Shown in pieces: positions 26,242 through 35,471 of a stretch of DNA of 64,000 nucleotides. Every line of letters starts with the position of its first letter. The stretch's first letter is position 1. The position numbers and the translations under genes were made by a program. Source of the DNA: Thalassospira sp. (lineage in GTDB: Bacteria > Pseudomonadota > Alphaproteobacteria > Rhodospirillales > Thalassospiraceae); the NCBI RefSeq assembly GCF_030690045.1, contig NZ_JAUYHK010000014.1, positions 124,001 through 188,000 on the forward strand. Direction: 5' to 3'. A model generated the notes under the pieces. The model saw nothing but the letters and a program-made list of their open reading frames with translations. It did not search any database and was not told where the DNA came from.

Positions 26242-27921
26242 ATGACCACCCCCGCACCGCACTGGAACCCGGCCCCGCGCACCCGCGAAATTGCCCTGCA
26301 ACTGACGCGCTGGGCCAGTGTCACCACCACGGCGGACGAGGCCGGGTTTACCGACAGGCTGTTGGGACTGCTGCGCGACATCCCGTATTTTCGCGACAAT
26401 CCCGATGATATTGCCGTGATCGACAGTCATCGGGTGGCGGGCGGAACCGCGATGGCGCGCAGCGTGGTTGCATTGGTGCGCGGAAAGGGTCGCCGGACTT
26501 TGGCACTGGCCGGGCATTTTGATGTGGTGTCGATTGAAAATTACGGCGATCTCAAACATCTGGCCTTTGCGCCCGAAGCCCTGACCGGGGCGCTGATTGC
26601 CGATTTGTCGCAGCGCGACAACCTGAGTGAAAAGGAAAAATCGGCACTGGACGATTTGCGCAGTGGCGATTTCATTCCGGGGCGCGGACTTTTGGATATG
26701 AAAAGTGGTGATGCGGCGGGCATTGCCTTTCTGGAACATTTTGCGTCGCAGCCGGACCGCCGGGGCAATGTGGTGTTGTTTCTGACCCCGGATGAAGAAC
26801 GAAATTCCTGCGGCATGCGCAGCCTGCGCAATGCCTTGCCCGGCCTGATGGCGCGCTGGAATCTGGAGATTGTCGGGGGCATCAATCTGGATGCCAGCAG
26901 CGATCAGGGGGATGGCACAGACGGGCGGGTGATTTATCATGGATCGGTTGGCAAATTATTGCCCTTTGCCTTTGTTGCCGGGCAGCCAACCCATGCCGGT
27001 TATCCGTTTGACGGCATCAGCGCCCATGCGCTGGCGGCGGAGATCATGACGGCGATGGAGGCCAATACCGCCCTGTGTGATCGCGGACGCGGCGAGGTGG
27101 CCCCGCCACCGGTCTGCCTTGAATGCCGCGATGTGCGCGATACTTACGAAGTCACCACGCCCGAACATGTCTGGATGGCGTTTAACTGGTTGATGATGGG
27201 GCGCAGTTGTGCCGATGTGATGGCGGAATTTCGCGATATCGTCACCATCGCAGGCGAACGCGCCCTGCATCGGTTTGGCCTGCATGGGCGGCAACAGGCC
27301 AGGGCCAATCACCTTGCCGATCCGGCCCCCCTGCCGAATCTTCGGGTTTTAAGCATTGCCGAACTGCGCGAAATTGTCGTCATGACCGGCGGGAATGCCG
27401 CCATTGATCGTCTGGCGGATATCGAGGCCGCCCATGCCGATAACAACAATCCGTTGCAGCGGTCCCGTCTTTTGGTTCAGGCGATGATGGCCGAGGCCCG
27501 GTTGCGCGGCCCGGCGGTGGTGATCGGGTTTGGCTCCCTGCATTATCCCGCCGTGCATCTGGACCCCGATGCACCAAAGGACGCACATTTTTTGGCGGCG
27601 ATAGACCGCGCACGGACCATCATTACCAAGCGTCATGATACGACAATTTGCGATCGCGGTTATTTCATGGGGATTTCCGATATGAGCTTTTTCGGTCATG
27701 CGCCGAATGAAGCGCAAACCGCGATTGTGGCGGCCAATACGCCGGTTTCCGAACTGGTCGATCATCCGGTGGCCGATGCGCTGTCCTGGCCGGTGGTCAA
27801 TATCGGGCCGTGGGGGCGGGAATATCATCAACGCCATGAAAGGCTGTATGCGCCCTATGCGTTTGACGTCCTGCCCGATTTCATCGCCGAAATCGCGGGA
27901 GAAATTCTGGACCGCGATTAG
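26242..27921 (+). CDS. RocB-like M20 family peptidase (arginine utilisation protein)
   Basis: 559 residues matching arginine utilisation protein RocB and M20 peptidases. Metal-ligand regions are LALAGHFDVVS (His), RGLLDMKSGDAAG (Asp) and FLTPDEERNSCG (Glu). The length exceeds typical M20 (about 400) because of C-terminal RocB-specific sequence (VVIGFGSLHYPAVHL, PVVNIGPWGREYHQ). Cytoplasmic, no signal peptide. GGAGAGACG precedes the ATG. Divergent from the Lrp-type regulator. RocB belongs to arginine degradation in Bacillus but its exact reaction is unproven. Confidence 0.9.
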   Translation: MTTPAPHWNPAPRTREIALQLTRWASVTTTADEAGFTDRLLGLLRDIPYFRDNPDDIAVIDSHRVAGGTAMARSVVALVRGKGRRTLALAGHFDVVSIENYGDLKHLAFAPEALTGALIADLSQRDNLSEKEKSALDDLRSGDFIPGRGLLDMKSGDAAGIAFLEHFASQPDRRGNVVLFLTPDEERNSCGMRSLRNALPGLMARWNLEIVGGINLDASSDQGDGTDGRVIYHGSVGKLLPFAFVAGQPTHAGYPFDGISAHALAAEIMTAMEANTALCDRGRGEVAPPPVCLECRDVRDTYEVTTPEHVWMAFNWLMMGRSCADVMAEFRDIVTIAGERALHRFGLHGRQQARANHLADPAPLPNLRVLSIAELREIVVMTGGNAAIDRLADIEAAHADNNNPLQRSRLLVQAMMAEARLRGPAVVIGFGSLHYPAVHLDPDAPKDAHFLAAIDRARTIITKRHDTTICDRGYFMGISDMSFFGHAPNEAQTAIVAANTPVSELVDHPVADALSWPVVNIGPWGREYHQRHERLYAPYAFDVLPDFIAEIAGEILDRD

Positions 27922-28053
27922 GCGGATTTGAACAGACAGATTGGAATTGATTTCCCTCAATGATCCCGCTACAGATTAACATTATAATATTTTAATGTAA
28001 TGAAACTTAATCATGCTCGGGGCATTGTTCCGGGTGGAAACGGGGAAGAAATC

Positions 28054-29403
28054 ATGTCTGAAAAACGCATACAGACCGGGGAGAATGCCGGGCTTGACCG
28101 GCGCGATTTTTTAAAACTGGGGATGGCGGGCATCGCCGGGGCGACGGCCCTGACGCTGGCATCCGCCTCATCGGGGGCGGTGGAAAAAACCGCAACCAAA
28201 GCGCGGATCGTGATTGTCGGGGCCGGGGCAGCGGGGCTTGCGATGGCGGCCCGCCTGTCCGAACGGCTGGACGGGGCGACATTGACCATCATTGATGACC
28301 GGGCACGTCATTTGTATCAGCCGGGATTTACCCTGATTGCCGCCGGTCTGAAACCGGCATCCTACAGCATCAGTGCAACCGGCGATTATATGCCGCGCGA
28401 TGTGAACTGGGTTCAGGATCGTGTCGCCGAATTTGATCCTGAATCCCGCAAGGTGATCACGGCATCGGGTAAACCTGTGCCCTATGATTATCTGGTGGTG
28501 GCCGCGGGGATTGACCTTGATTATGCCGCGATTGACGGCATGGATGTCAGCCGGATTGGCAAGGATGGCCTTGGCAGTGTCTATCACAGCCCCGAAGGGG
28601 CGGCTGCAACCTGGAACCTGATGGCGCAATTTGCTGAAACCGGCGGTGACGGGGTGTTTTTGCGTCCGGCAACCGAAATGAAATGCGCCGGGGCACCGTT
28701 GAAATATGCCTTTCTGACCGATGACCAGTTGCGCCGCAAGGGCAATCGCGGCAAGGCCAATTTGACCTATGCCGCCCATAATGATGCGCTGTTCAGCGTG
28801 CCGATTGTATCGGAAAAAACCCGGATGCTGTTTAAGGACCGGGGCATGAAAACGGTTTACCATCATGTCCTGCAAGCGATTGATCCGGGGCGCCAACGCG
28901 CCACCTTTGCCAGCCCGTCCGGGCCGGTCGAACTGCCTTATGATTTTATCAATGTCATTCCGCCGATGCGTGCCGCCGCCTCTGTGCGCAACAGTGCGCT
29001 TGCCTGGCAGGACGGGCCGTTTGCCCATGATGGCTGGGTCGAGGTGAACAAGGGCACATTGCGCCATCCGCGCTTTGCCAATGTGTTTGCGGTGGGCGAT
29101 GTTGCCGGTGTGCCCAAGGGCAAAACAGCGGCCAGCATCAAGTTTCAGGTGCCCGTCGCGGTCGATCACATCGTCGCCGACATTGCCGGGCGTGACAGCG
29201 ACAGTGTCTATGGCGGCTATACCTCCTGTCCGATGATCACGCGCTATGGCCGGGCGATGCTGGTGGAATTTGATTTCAACAACGACCTGCTGCCGTCCTT
29301 CCCGCGGGTGATTGCGCCGCTGGAAGAATTGTGGGTGACATGGGTGATGAAGACGATTGCGCTCAAACCCACCTATGTGTCGATGTTGCGCGGCAAGGCC
29401 TGA
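28054..29403 (+). CDS. Tat-exported FAD-dependent sulfide:quinone oxidoreductase-like protein
   Basis: 449 residues. The N-terminus has a twin-arginine motif (RRDFLKLG, residues 16-23) and a hydrophobic core. The FAD dinucleotide-binding fold begins RIVIVGAGAAGLA (51-63) and the second FAD contact is FAVGD (345-349). Cys211 (KCAGAP) and Cys392 (YTSCPMITRYG) match the redox-active pair of type II sulfide:quinone oxidoreductase (SQR). A membrane-contacting helix at the C-terminus (LEELWVTWVMKTIA) would let it feed quinones. ATG 28054 with GGGGAAG upstream; an ATG at 28000 is in frame but lacks it. Tat export is unusual for SQR and recalls flavocytochrome c. Confidence 0.85.
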   Translation: MSEKRIQTGENAGLDRRDFLKLGMAGIAGATALTLASASSGAVEKTATKARIVIVGAGAAGLAMAARLSERLDGATLTIIDDRARHLYQPGFTLIAAGLKPASYSISATGDYMPRDVNWVQDRVAEFDPESRKVITASGKPVPYDYLVVAAGIDLDYAAIDGMDVSRIGKDGLGSVYHSPEGAAATWNLMAQFAETGGDGVFLRPATEMKCAGAPLKYAFLTDDQLRRKGNRGKANLTYAAHNDALFSVPIVSEKTRMLFKDRGMKTVYHHVLQAIDPGRQRATFASPSGPVELPYDFINVIPPMRAAASVRNSALAWQDGPFAHDGWVEVNKGTLRHPRFANVFAVGDVAGVPKGKTAASIKFQVPVAVDHIVADIAGRDSDSVYGGYTSCPMITRYGRAMLVEFDFNNDLLPSFPRVIAPLEELWVTWVMKTIALKPTYVSMLRGKA

Positions 29404-29416
29404 GGGAGGAAAAATA

Positions 29417-29767
29417 ATGGAAAATTTTGACCTTGGCGTGGTTTTCGCCGTTCTGTTTGAAATGATGGGCTGGGTTTTGTGGGCCCTGATCCTTCTGGCG
29501 TTGTTTGGGCTGGTGGGGCTGGGGCGGGTGTTGCTGGTGGAACGTTCGATTTCCAGTCGCCGTCTGGTGCGGGCCGAAATTATTGGCGTGCTGGGCGGTT
29601 TTGCTGCCCTTGCCCTGATGGCCTATGTGACGGTATCGGGCTTTACCGATGCCGGTGGGCCGGTGGACTGGCTTTTGATCGGGCTGATCTGGGGCGGGGG
29701 GCTGGTCGGGGTGACCATTCTGGCCTATGCGGTGATGGGGCTGGCCGGGCTTTATAAATCCTCCTGA
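29417..29767 (+). CDS. Small membrane protein (DUF5368-like)
   Basis: 116 residues with three hydrophobic segments (about 8-38, 54-74 and 84-110), starting at an ATG preceded by GAGGGAGG. It lies 13 bp after the SQR-like gene and should be co-transcribed. It resembles small DUF5368-type membrane proteins, though I cannot confirm the family. A role as membrane anchor or quinone-side partner of the oxidoreductase is a guess from context. Confidence 0.65.
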   Translation: MENFDLGVVFAVLFEMMGWVLWALILLALFGLVGLGRVLLVERSISSRRLVRAEIIGVLGGFAALALMAYVTVSGFTDAGGPVDWLLIGLIWGGGLVGVTILAYAVMGLAGLYKSS

Positions 29768-29867
29768 ACCATGACAGTTGCATGACAGCCCTGATCCTGC
29801 CTTGATCCTGCCGCAGCGACCGGTCACACTTGCGAAAATGCAAATGTGAAACAGGGAGTTGCAAGAT

Positions 29868-30914
29868 ATGTTCAGGGCAATGACGCGGGCGGTTTTTTGG
29901 GTGATGGCCCCGGTCATGATGATTGCCGGGGCGGCATCCCCGGTATTGGCGCAAGGCATGGCGGAAAAGCGGGTGGTGATTGCGCATCGCGGGGCATCGG
30001 GTTATTTGCCGGAACATACCCTGCCCGCCAAGGCGATGGCCTATGCCATGGGCGCAGATTACATCGAACAGGATGTGGTAATGTCGGCGGATGGTGTGCC
30101 GGTGGTGCTGCATGACATTCATCTTGATACCACGACCGATGTCGCGCAAAAATTCCCGGACCGCCACCGCGCCGATGGCCGTTATTACGCGATTGATTTC
30201 ACGCTGGATGAACTCAAAACCCTGAATGTTTCCGAACGCTTCAAAGCCGATAGCGGCGATCAGGTCTATGCCGGGCGATTTCCCAAGGAATACGGCATTT
30301 TCAAAATCCCGACCCTTGAAGAAGAAATCATGCTGGTGCGGGGCCTGAACAAATCGACCGGACGCGACGTCGGCATTTATCCCGAAATCAAGGACCCGGC
30401 CTTTCACCGCGCCGAAGGGCAGGATATTTCAATGGCCGTCATCAAGATGATGGAACATTGGGGCTATGGCAGCCGCGAGGGCAATGCCTATGTCCAAAGT
30501 TTCGACTGGACGGAAATTCAGCGTATTCGCGGTGAATTGAACTATCAGGGGCGTCTGGTGCAGTTGCTGGGCGAGAATGACTGGAACATTGCGCCCGGCA
30601 CCGATTACGATTTTCTGAAAACCGACGACGGTGTGGCGGCGATGGCCAAAGTGGTCGATGGCATCGGCCCGGCCCTGTCCCAGGTGATCGAAGGGCTGAG
30701 CACCGAAGGCCGCGCCATCATGACCCCGACCCTGATTGCCGCCCAGCGCCGCCAACTGGCGGTGCACCCCTATACCCTGCGTGCCGATCAGTTGCCGAAA
30801 TGGGCCGGGGATTTCAATATTGCGCTGGGCGCGATTTTTGACGATGCCGGGATCAATGGCGTCTTTACCGATTTCCCCGATCAGGTCGCGGATTATCTGG
30901 CGACCCTGCAATGA
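29868..30914 (+). CDS. Periplasmic glycerophosphodiester phosphodiesterase (GlpQ-like)
   Basis: About 348 residues with a signal peptide (FWVMAPVMMIAGAASPVLA, cleavage before QG) and the GDPD TIM-barrel motifs: AHRGASGYLPEHT (catalytic His, Arg and Glu), YIEQDVVMSADGVPVVLHD (second catalytic His and metal-binding Glu/Asp) and IYPEIKDP. It hydrolyses glycerophosphodiesters to glycerol-3-phosphate and alcohol, as GlpQ does. The ATG at 29868 is chosen over a TTG at 29859. No transporter for the product is adjacent; the ABC importer at 47251-51453 is the only nearby candidate in the window. Confidence 0.92.
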   Translation: MFRAMTRAVFWVMAPVMMIAGAASPVLAQGMAEKRVVIAHRGASGYLPEHTLPAKAMAYAMGADYIEQDVVMSADGVPVVLHDIHLDTTTDVAQKFPDRHRADGRYYAIDFTLDELKTLNVSERFKADSGDQVYAGRFPKEYGIFKIPTLEEEIMLVRGLNKSTGRDVGIYPEIKDPAFHRAEGQDISMAVIKMMEHWGYGSREGNAYVQSFDWTEIQRIRGELNYQGRLVQLLGENDWNIAPGTDYDFLKTDDGVAAMAKVVDGIGPALSQVIEGLSTEGRAIMTPTLIAAQRRQLAVHPYTLRADQLPKWAGDFNIALGAIFDDAGINGVFTDFPDQVADYLATLQ

Positions 30915-31038
30915 TGCGCTACCGCCGGATGAAATAGACTGTTTCCATGCACGGTCTTTTCGTCTGCTGCCCTATGAGGCATTATCTTTTGCGACATTGC
31001 CCGAAACCGGGTTTGACATCTAACCAAAGGAGCCTGAA

Positions 31039-31641
31039 ATGGCGAAAGTTCTTGTGCTGTATTATTCGATGTATGGTCATATCGAAACCATGGCCGGTGC
31101 CATTGCCGAAGGAGCGACCAGCGTTGCCGGAACGACGGTGGACGTCAAACGTGTGCCCGAAACCATGCCGCTGGATGTTGCCAAGGGGGCCGGGGCCAAG
31201 CTGGATCAGGCCGCACCGGTTGCAACTGTTGACGATCTTGTCAATTATGATGCCATCATTTTTGGCGTGCCGACCCGTTTTGGCAATATGTGTTCGCAAA
31301 TGCGCGCCTTTCTCGATCAGACCGGCGGTCTGTGGGCCAAGGGTGCGCTGATCGGCAAGATCGGGTCGGTGTTTGCCTCGACCGGCACCCAGCATGGCGG
31401 ACAGGAAACCACCATCACCTCGACCCACACCACGCTTTTGCATCATGGCATGGTGATTGTCGGCGTGCCTTATAGCTGTGCCGGGCTGACCAAAATGGAT
31501 GAAATCACCGGCGGAACGCCTTATGGGGCGACCACCCTTGCCGGGGCCGATGGTTCGCGTCAGCCATCGCAAAACGAACTCGATATTGCAAAATTTCAGG
31601 GCAAACATGTGGCGGAACTGGCGGCGAAACTGGCCGGTTAA
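31039..31641 (+). CDS. wrbA: NAD(P)H:quinone oxidoreductase WrbA
   Basis: 200 residues, the usual length, with the FMN-binding flavodoxin loop [14 protein letters not shown] at the N-terminus, [19 protein letters not shown] and [15 protein letters not shown]. WrbA reduces quinones by two electrons in the cytoplasm and protects from oxidative stress. AAAGGAG precedes the ATG. Stands alone, 125 bp after the phosphodiesterase gene. Confidence 0.95.
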   Translation: MAKVLVLYYSMYGHIETMAGAIAEGATSVAGTTVDVKRVPETMPLDVAKGAGAKLDQAAPVATVDDLVNYDAIIFGVPTRFGNMCSQMRAFLDQTGGLWAKGALIGKIGSVFASTGTQHGGQETTITSTHTTLLHHGMVIVGVPYSCAGLTKMDEITGGTPYGATTLAGADGSRQPSQNELDIAKFQGKHVAELAAKLAG

Positions 31642-31826
31642 GCCTCCACTCTCCTTGCATTTCAGGCCGCGTCGGTGTTTTCGGCGCGGCCTTTTTTATG
31701 CGGATTGGGTGCATTGTTATCCGGATCGAAACAATCCGGTGCCTGATTGGGCATTGTTTCGCGACAGTTTTCTGCCAATCTGTGCCGATAGATATAGATA
31801 AGGATATTTTTGGAAAGGACAGTGCC

Positions 31827-32738
31827 ATGTCTGAACAGGCCAAATCCCCGCGCCCCAAATCCCCGCGCCATGTGGCGCAAGTGATCCGGGCGATGGATAC
31901 ATCGGACGGGGCCGGGGTGTCGTTGAAACGCTCGGTCGGGTCGCCCGCCCTTGATATGCTCGATCCGTTTTTGATGCTTGATTCCATTTCAACCGACAAG
32001 GCCGATGATTATATCGCCGGGTTTCCCGATCATCCGCATCGCGGTTTTGAAACTGTGACCTATATGGTCGAAGGTGCGATGCGCCATCAGGACAGCACCG
32101 GGGCCGATGGCATTTTGCGGTCGGGCGGGGTGCAATGGATGACCGCAGGCAGCGGCATCATCCATTCCGAAACGCCCGAGCAGGAAGCCGGATTGTTGCA
32201 GGGGTTTCAGTTGTGGATCAACCTGCCGGGCCGCGACAAGATGAAACCGCCGCGTTATCAGAATCTCGAAGCCGACGAAGTGGTGGAAATCGCGCCAAAA
32301 CCCGGTGTTGATTTACGGCTGGTGACCGGATCGGTCGAAGGCAAAACCGGACCGGTATCGGGCATTGCCACCGCCCCGTTATTTGTCGATGTCAAACTGG
32401 CACAGGGGGCGGAAATCACCCTGCCGGTGCCGCACGGCCATGCGGCAATTGCCTATGTCTTTATCGGCACCGCCGATATTGCCGGAACGTCAATTGCCAC
32501 CCATCATCTGGCGGTACTGGCCGATGGCACCGAAGTCACCTTGCGCGGCGGGGATGGTGGCGGGCGGCTCTTGCTGATTGCTGCCGCCCCGATCAACGAG
32601 CCGGTGGCGCGTTATGGGCCGTTTGTGATGAATACCAAGGCCGAACTGATGCAGGCCTTTGACGATTTCCAAAAGGGCCGGTTCGTCGCCAGTACCGCCA
32701 TTCCACGTCATCGCCCGCCCACACACAGCAGATCATGA
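31827..32738 (+). CDS. Pirin-family cupin protein
   Basis: 303 residues with two cupin halves. The metal site of the N-terminal cupin is visible as FPDHPHRGFETVTY, MRHQDS and IIHSETPEQE (His, His, His, Glu), and the second half has the AAAPINEPVARYGPFVMNT motif. Bacterial pirins can have quercetinase activity or bind metabolic enzymes. ATG 31827 has AAGGA 8 nt upstream; the frame is open further upstream but without conservation. Cytoplasmic. Confidence 0.92.
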   Translation: MSEQAKSPRPKSPRHVAQVIRAMDTSDGAGVSLKRSVGSPALDMLDPFLMLDSISTDKADDYIAGFPDHPHRGFETVTYMVEGAMRHQDSTGADGILRSGGVQWMTAGSGIIHSETPEQEAGLLQGFQLWINLPGRDKMKPPRYQNLEADEVVEIAPKPGVDLRLVTGSVEGKTGPVSGIATAPLFVDVKLAQGAEITLPVPHGHAAIAYVFIGTADIAGTSIATHHLAVLADGTEVTLRGGDGGGRLLLIAAAPINEPVARYGPFVMNTKAELMQAFDDFQKGRFVASTAIPRHRPPTHSRS

Positions 32739-32850
32739 CGGATGTCACACAGCTCTTGGCAAAATACGTAACAGCGGCGAACCCGATATCAAGGGCGTCG
32801 TTCGATGTTAAGCATAGTACCGGAGAAGGGGGCACCTTGAATGTTCAAAC

Positions 32851-35433
32851 CTAATCTTTGCCGCGCTTCACATCTGTATTTGAACTGGTATTGGCAATCC
32901 AGGGACGGCCATCGGACATCACATCCACCCGGTTGGCATTTGTATTTTTGACCGTGTCGAACGAGTTGTTTGTGGCATTCCATTTTTTCAAAACGTACTG
33001 GCTGCCGTTCCAGGAAGAGATATAAACACTGCCATCCATCCCCGCCCCAATGTCCTCTACGCTTACGCTTTGACCTAACGGGCGATTTTCAAATTTTGTA
33101 CCGGTAAATTGTTGAACGATGTTGCCAGAATCAGCAATCCATAAATCACCGGCCCGACCAACAGCGACCTTGCCAACGTCATCGTTGCTGAACTTGGTAA
33201 ATGTACTGGTCCCGGGTTTAAGATGATAAAGCTTTTGGCTGATCACAACGTAAACCGTGCCATCCACGCCAATCGACAAACTGCCGATACTGCCCGATGT
33301 GACCGAATAGGTGCGTCGCACGCTGCCCGTCGATGACAGTTGATAAACCGATCCGTTTTGGGTCGTCCAAATGCTGCCATCGCTTGCAACGTCGATATTT
33401 TGCAGGTTTTGATTAAATGAAAGAGAAACTTCCTCAAATTTCTCGGTCGTGTTGTTGAATTTCAAAAACTGGTTCGCGCCCTGATTTTGCGGCGTGCCAT
33501 AGACATAGACATCATCATTTTGCCCAACGGTAAATTCTTCGATCGTGTTTAGGTTTGTGACATAGGTGTCGAAGCTAATGTTTTTTGAAAAGGTAAAGGC
33601 ATTGTCCGATGGCACATCGACCACTGCTGCGGTACTTCCGCTGCCGGTGGTATCACCGGCTGTTGCTACGGCGGTGGCACGATCGGCCTGTTCGTCGCGT
33701 TCAAAGAACGTAGAAGCCAGCACAAGCGTATCCATCGTAACCACCCAAGGGTAACCATTTGGCCCCACTGCCACACTTTTTGGTGTGTGCCCTGGTGTGC
33801 GAACCACCTCGAAGGTTTTGCCGTCTGTTCCCAGACGCATCAGAAGGTCCCTGTCCGACACCACATAGACACTGCCATCCGGACCAATCGCGATACTTTT
33901 GGCTTTTTGCGCGAAAATTTCGCAGGGCAATGATGCGCAACGCTGAACCAGATTGTCAGAACGGATGGTCCAAGGGGTGCCATCCGGGGCCACCGCCACC
34001 AACAGGCCCTGTCCGGAAAGACGGTCAAACCGGGTCATTGCGTCATTCAGTTTGGATAACGTGCCGGAAGCATCAGCAATCACCACCGCCCCATCCGCAC
34101 CAATGGCAATGTCAGAACCCGTCGCGCCGGGGATTTGTTTCCACAGATTTCCGGTATGGCGAAACACCCGCCCCAACGTGGAAATGCCCCATGGGTTGCC
34201 CAGTGCATCAACCGCAAGACGCACCAAAGTCCCGGGGAAGCTTTCGAACTGTTTGCGGCTGTTCGACCACCGCAGGATATTGCCCCCGACATCCAGACCA
34301 AACACACTGCCATCGCGCCCGATCGCCAGTGTTGCGGCGATCTTTTGGGTGTTCACAAAGGTAATGTCCTCCTTCGTTGTCACAGCGACCGGATCAATAG
34401 TGGCAGGATTCCCTGTTGCCGGGGCAACGGTTTTGGCTGCGGTTTGCCCGGCTCCGCCTGTTTCAGGTGAAACCGGGGACGCGCTTAGCGTCTCTGCGGT
34501 CTGTGCTGGCGCTGTTGCCGGAGTTGCTTGCGCCGATGGCGCAACAGGCGCCGTCGGTGTTACAGGTGTTGCAGAGATCCCCGAAGCAACTGCCACAGGG
34601 GCACTATCGACAGGTGCATCCGCCTGAGGTGCTTGAATTTCCGGTGCCCGGCCTTCTTCGGTTTTGATTTTCTCGGGTTCGACCAACAACGTCGTCGCCA
34701 TAATGACACCATCTGTGATGACAGCCCATGGTCCGCCATCGGGTGTTGCCGCCGTCGCTGTTACACCTTCAACCCCGGCGACTGCCCGCCAACTGCGCTG
34801 TGACTTGTCCCAGATCCTTACCCGGCCTTCGGCATCCGCAATTACTACCGTATCGTTCCCACCAATGGCAATGTCGATGGCACGCCCGGGCATCGCCCCC
34901 CAAGTCTTGCCGTCAAACGCACCAATACGTCCATCGCGGGTCACGCCCCAGGGATTGCCCGCCATATCCAATGCGATTCGATAAGCCTGCCCTTCCACGG
35001 GCTTCCACTCACTGCGCAACGGGTTCCATTTTTTGATTTCACCGCTCACTTTGGCGATATAGACATTGCCCTGCGCGTCGGCGGCGACGTCGACAACATC
35101 CGTATCTTTGTTTTCCCACCACAAACCGTTATAGCGAAAAACCACGCCTTCCGAGTTGACCGCCCATGGGCGATTTCCCTCTGCTGCTGAAATTCGGACG
35201 AAAACCCCGGACATTTTACGCCAGCGTTGTTCCAGCGCATCCCAGCGCCACGGCGTGCCATTCGGGGCAACGACATAAGCCTGCCCCTGACTGTTGATCG
35301 ATATATCAACAGCCGTGCCGGGCAAGCGGGTCCAATTCAAGGTCGTTGAACTGTCTTGCGCCCAGGCACCGTTGGGGTAGCCTGTCGTAAGGACGATACA
35401 GAACAGAACCAGACAAAACCGCACTATCGTCAT
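32851..35433 (-). CDS. Secreted multi-propeller tectonin protein
   Basis: About 860 residues. A signal peptide (TIVRFCLVLFCIVLTTG, cleavage near WAQ) precedes many tectonin-like blades of 35-45 residues, recognisable by W-x-x-(L/M)PG-x-x-x-DI and G-x-(P/V)-W-(G/A)-V. Three propeller segments (about 30-250, 365-600 and 625-855) are separated by a Pro/Ala/Thr-rich linker (about 262-350). GAGG lies before the ATG at 35433; an upstream start at 35466 is in frame. It begins 38 bp after the TPR-secretin lipoprotein and must be co-transcribed. Tectonins bind glycans, including LPS in other organisms. Lectin or adhesin at the cell surface is an inference. Confidence 0.8.
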   Translation of the reverse strand: MTIVRFCLVLFCIVLTTGYPNGAWAQDSSTTLNWTRLPGTAVDISINSQGQAYVVAPNGTPWRWDALEQRWRKMSGVFVRISAAEGNRPWAVNSEGVVFRYNGLWWENKDTDVVDVAADAQGNVYIAKVSGEIKKWNPLRSEWKPVEGQAYRIALDMAGNPWGVTRDGRIGAFDGKTWGAMPGRAIDIAIGGNDTVVIADAEGRVRIWDKSQRSWRAVAGVEGVTATAATPDGGPWAVITDGVIMATTLLVEPEKIKTEEGRAPEIQAPQADAPVDSAPVAVASGISATPVTPTAPVAPSAQATPATAPAQTAETLSASPVSPETGGAGQTAAKTVAPATGNPATIDPVAVTTKEDITFVNTQKIAATLAIGRDGSVFGLDVGGNILRWSNSRKQFESFPGTLVRLAVDALGNPWGISTLGRVFRHTGNLWKQIPGATGSDIAIGADGAVVIADASGTLSKLNDAMTRFDRLSGQGLLVAVAPDGTPWTIRSDNLVQRCASLPCEIFAQKAKSIAIGPDGSVYVVSDRDLLMRLGTDGKTFEVVRTPGHTPKSVAVGPNGYPWVVTMDTLVLASTFFERDEQADRATAVATAGDTTGSGSTAAVVDVPSDNAFTFSKNISFDTYVTNLNTIEEFTVGQNDDVYVYGTPQNQGANQFLKFNNTTEKFEEVSLSFNQNLQNIDVASDGSIWTTQNGSVYQLSSTGSVRRTYSVTSGSIGSLSIGVDGTVYVVISQKLYHLKPGTSTFTKFSNDDVGKVAVGRAGDLWIADSGNIVQQFTGTKFENRPLGQSVSVEDIGAGMDGSVYISSWNGSQYVLKKWNATNNSFDTVKNTNANRVDVMSDGRPWIANTSSNTDVKRGKD

Positions 35434-35471
35434 TGGACGACCTCGCATCACAGTTTCTGAAAACAAAAACG

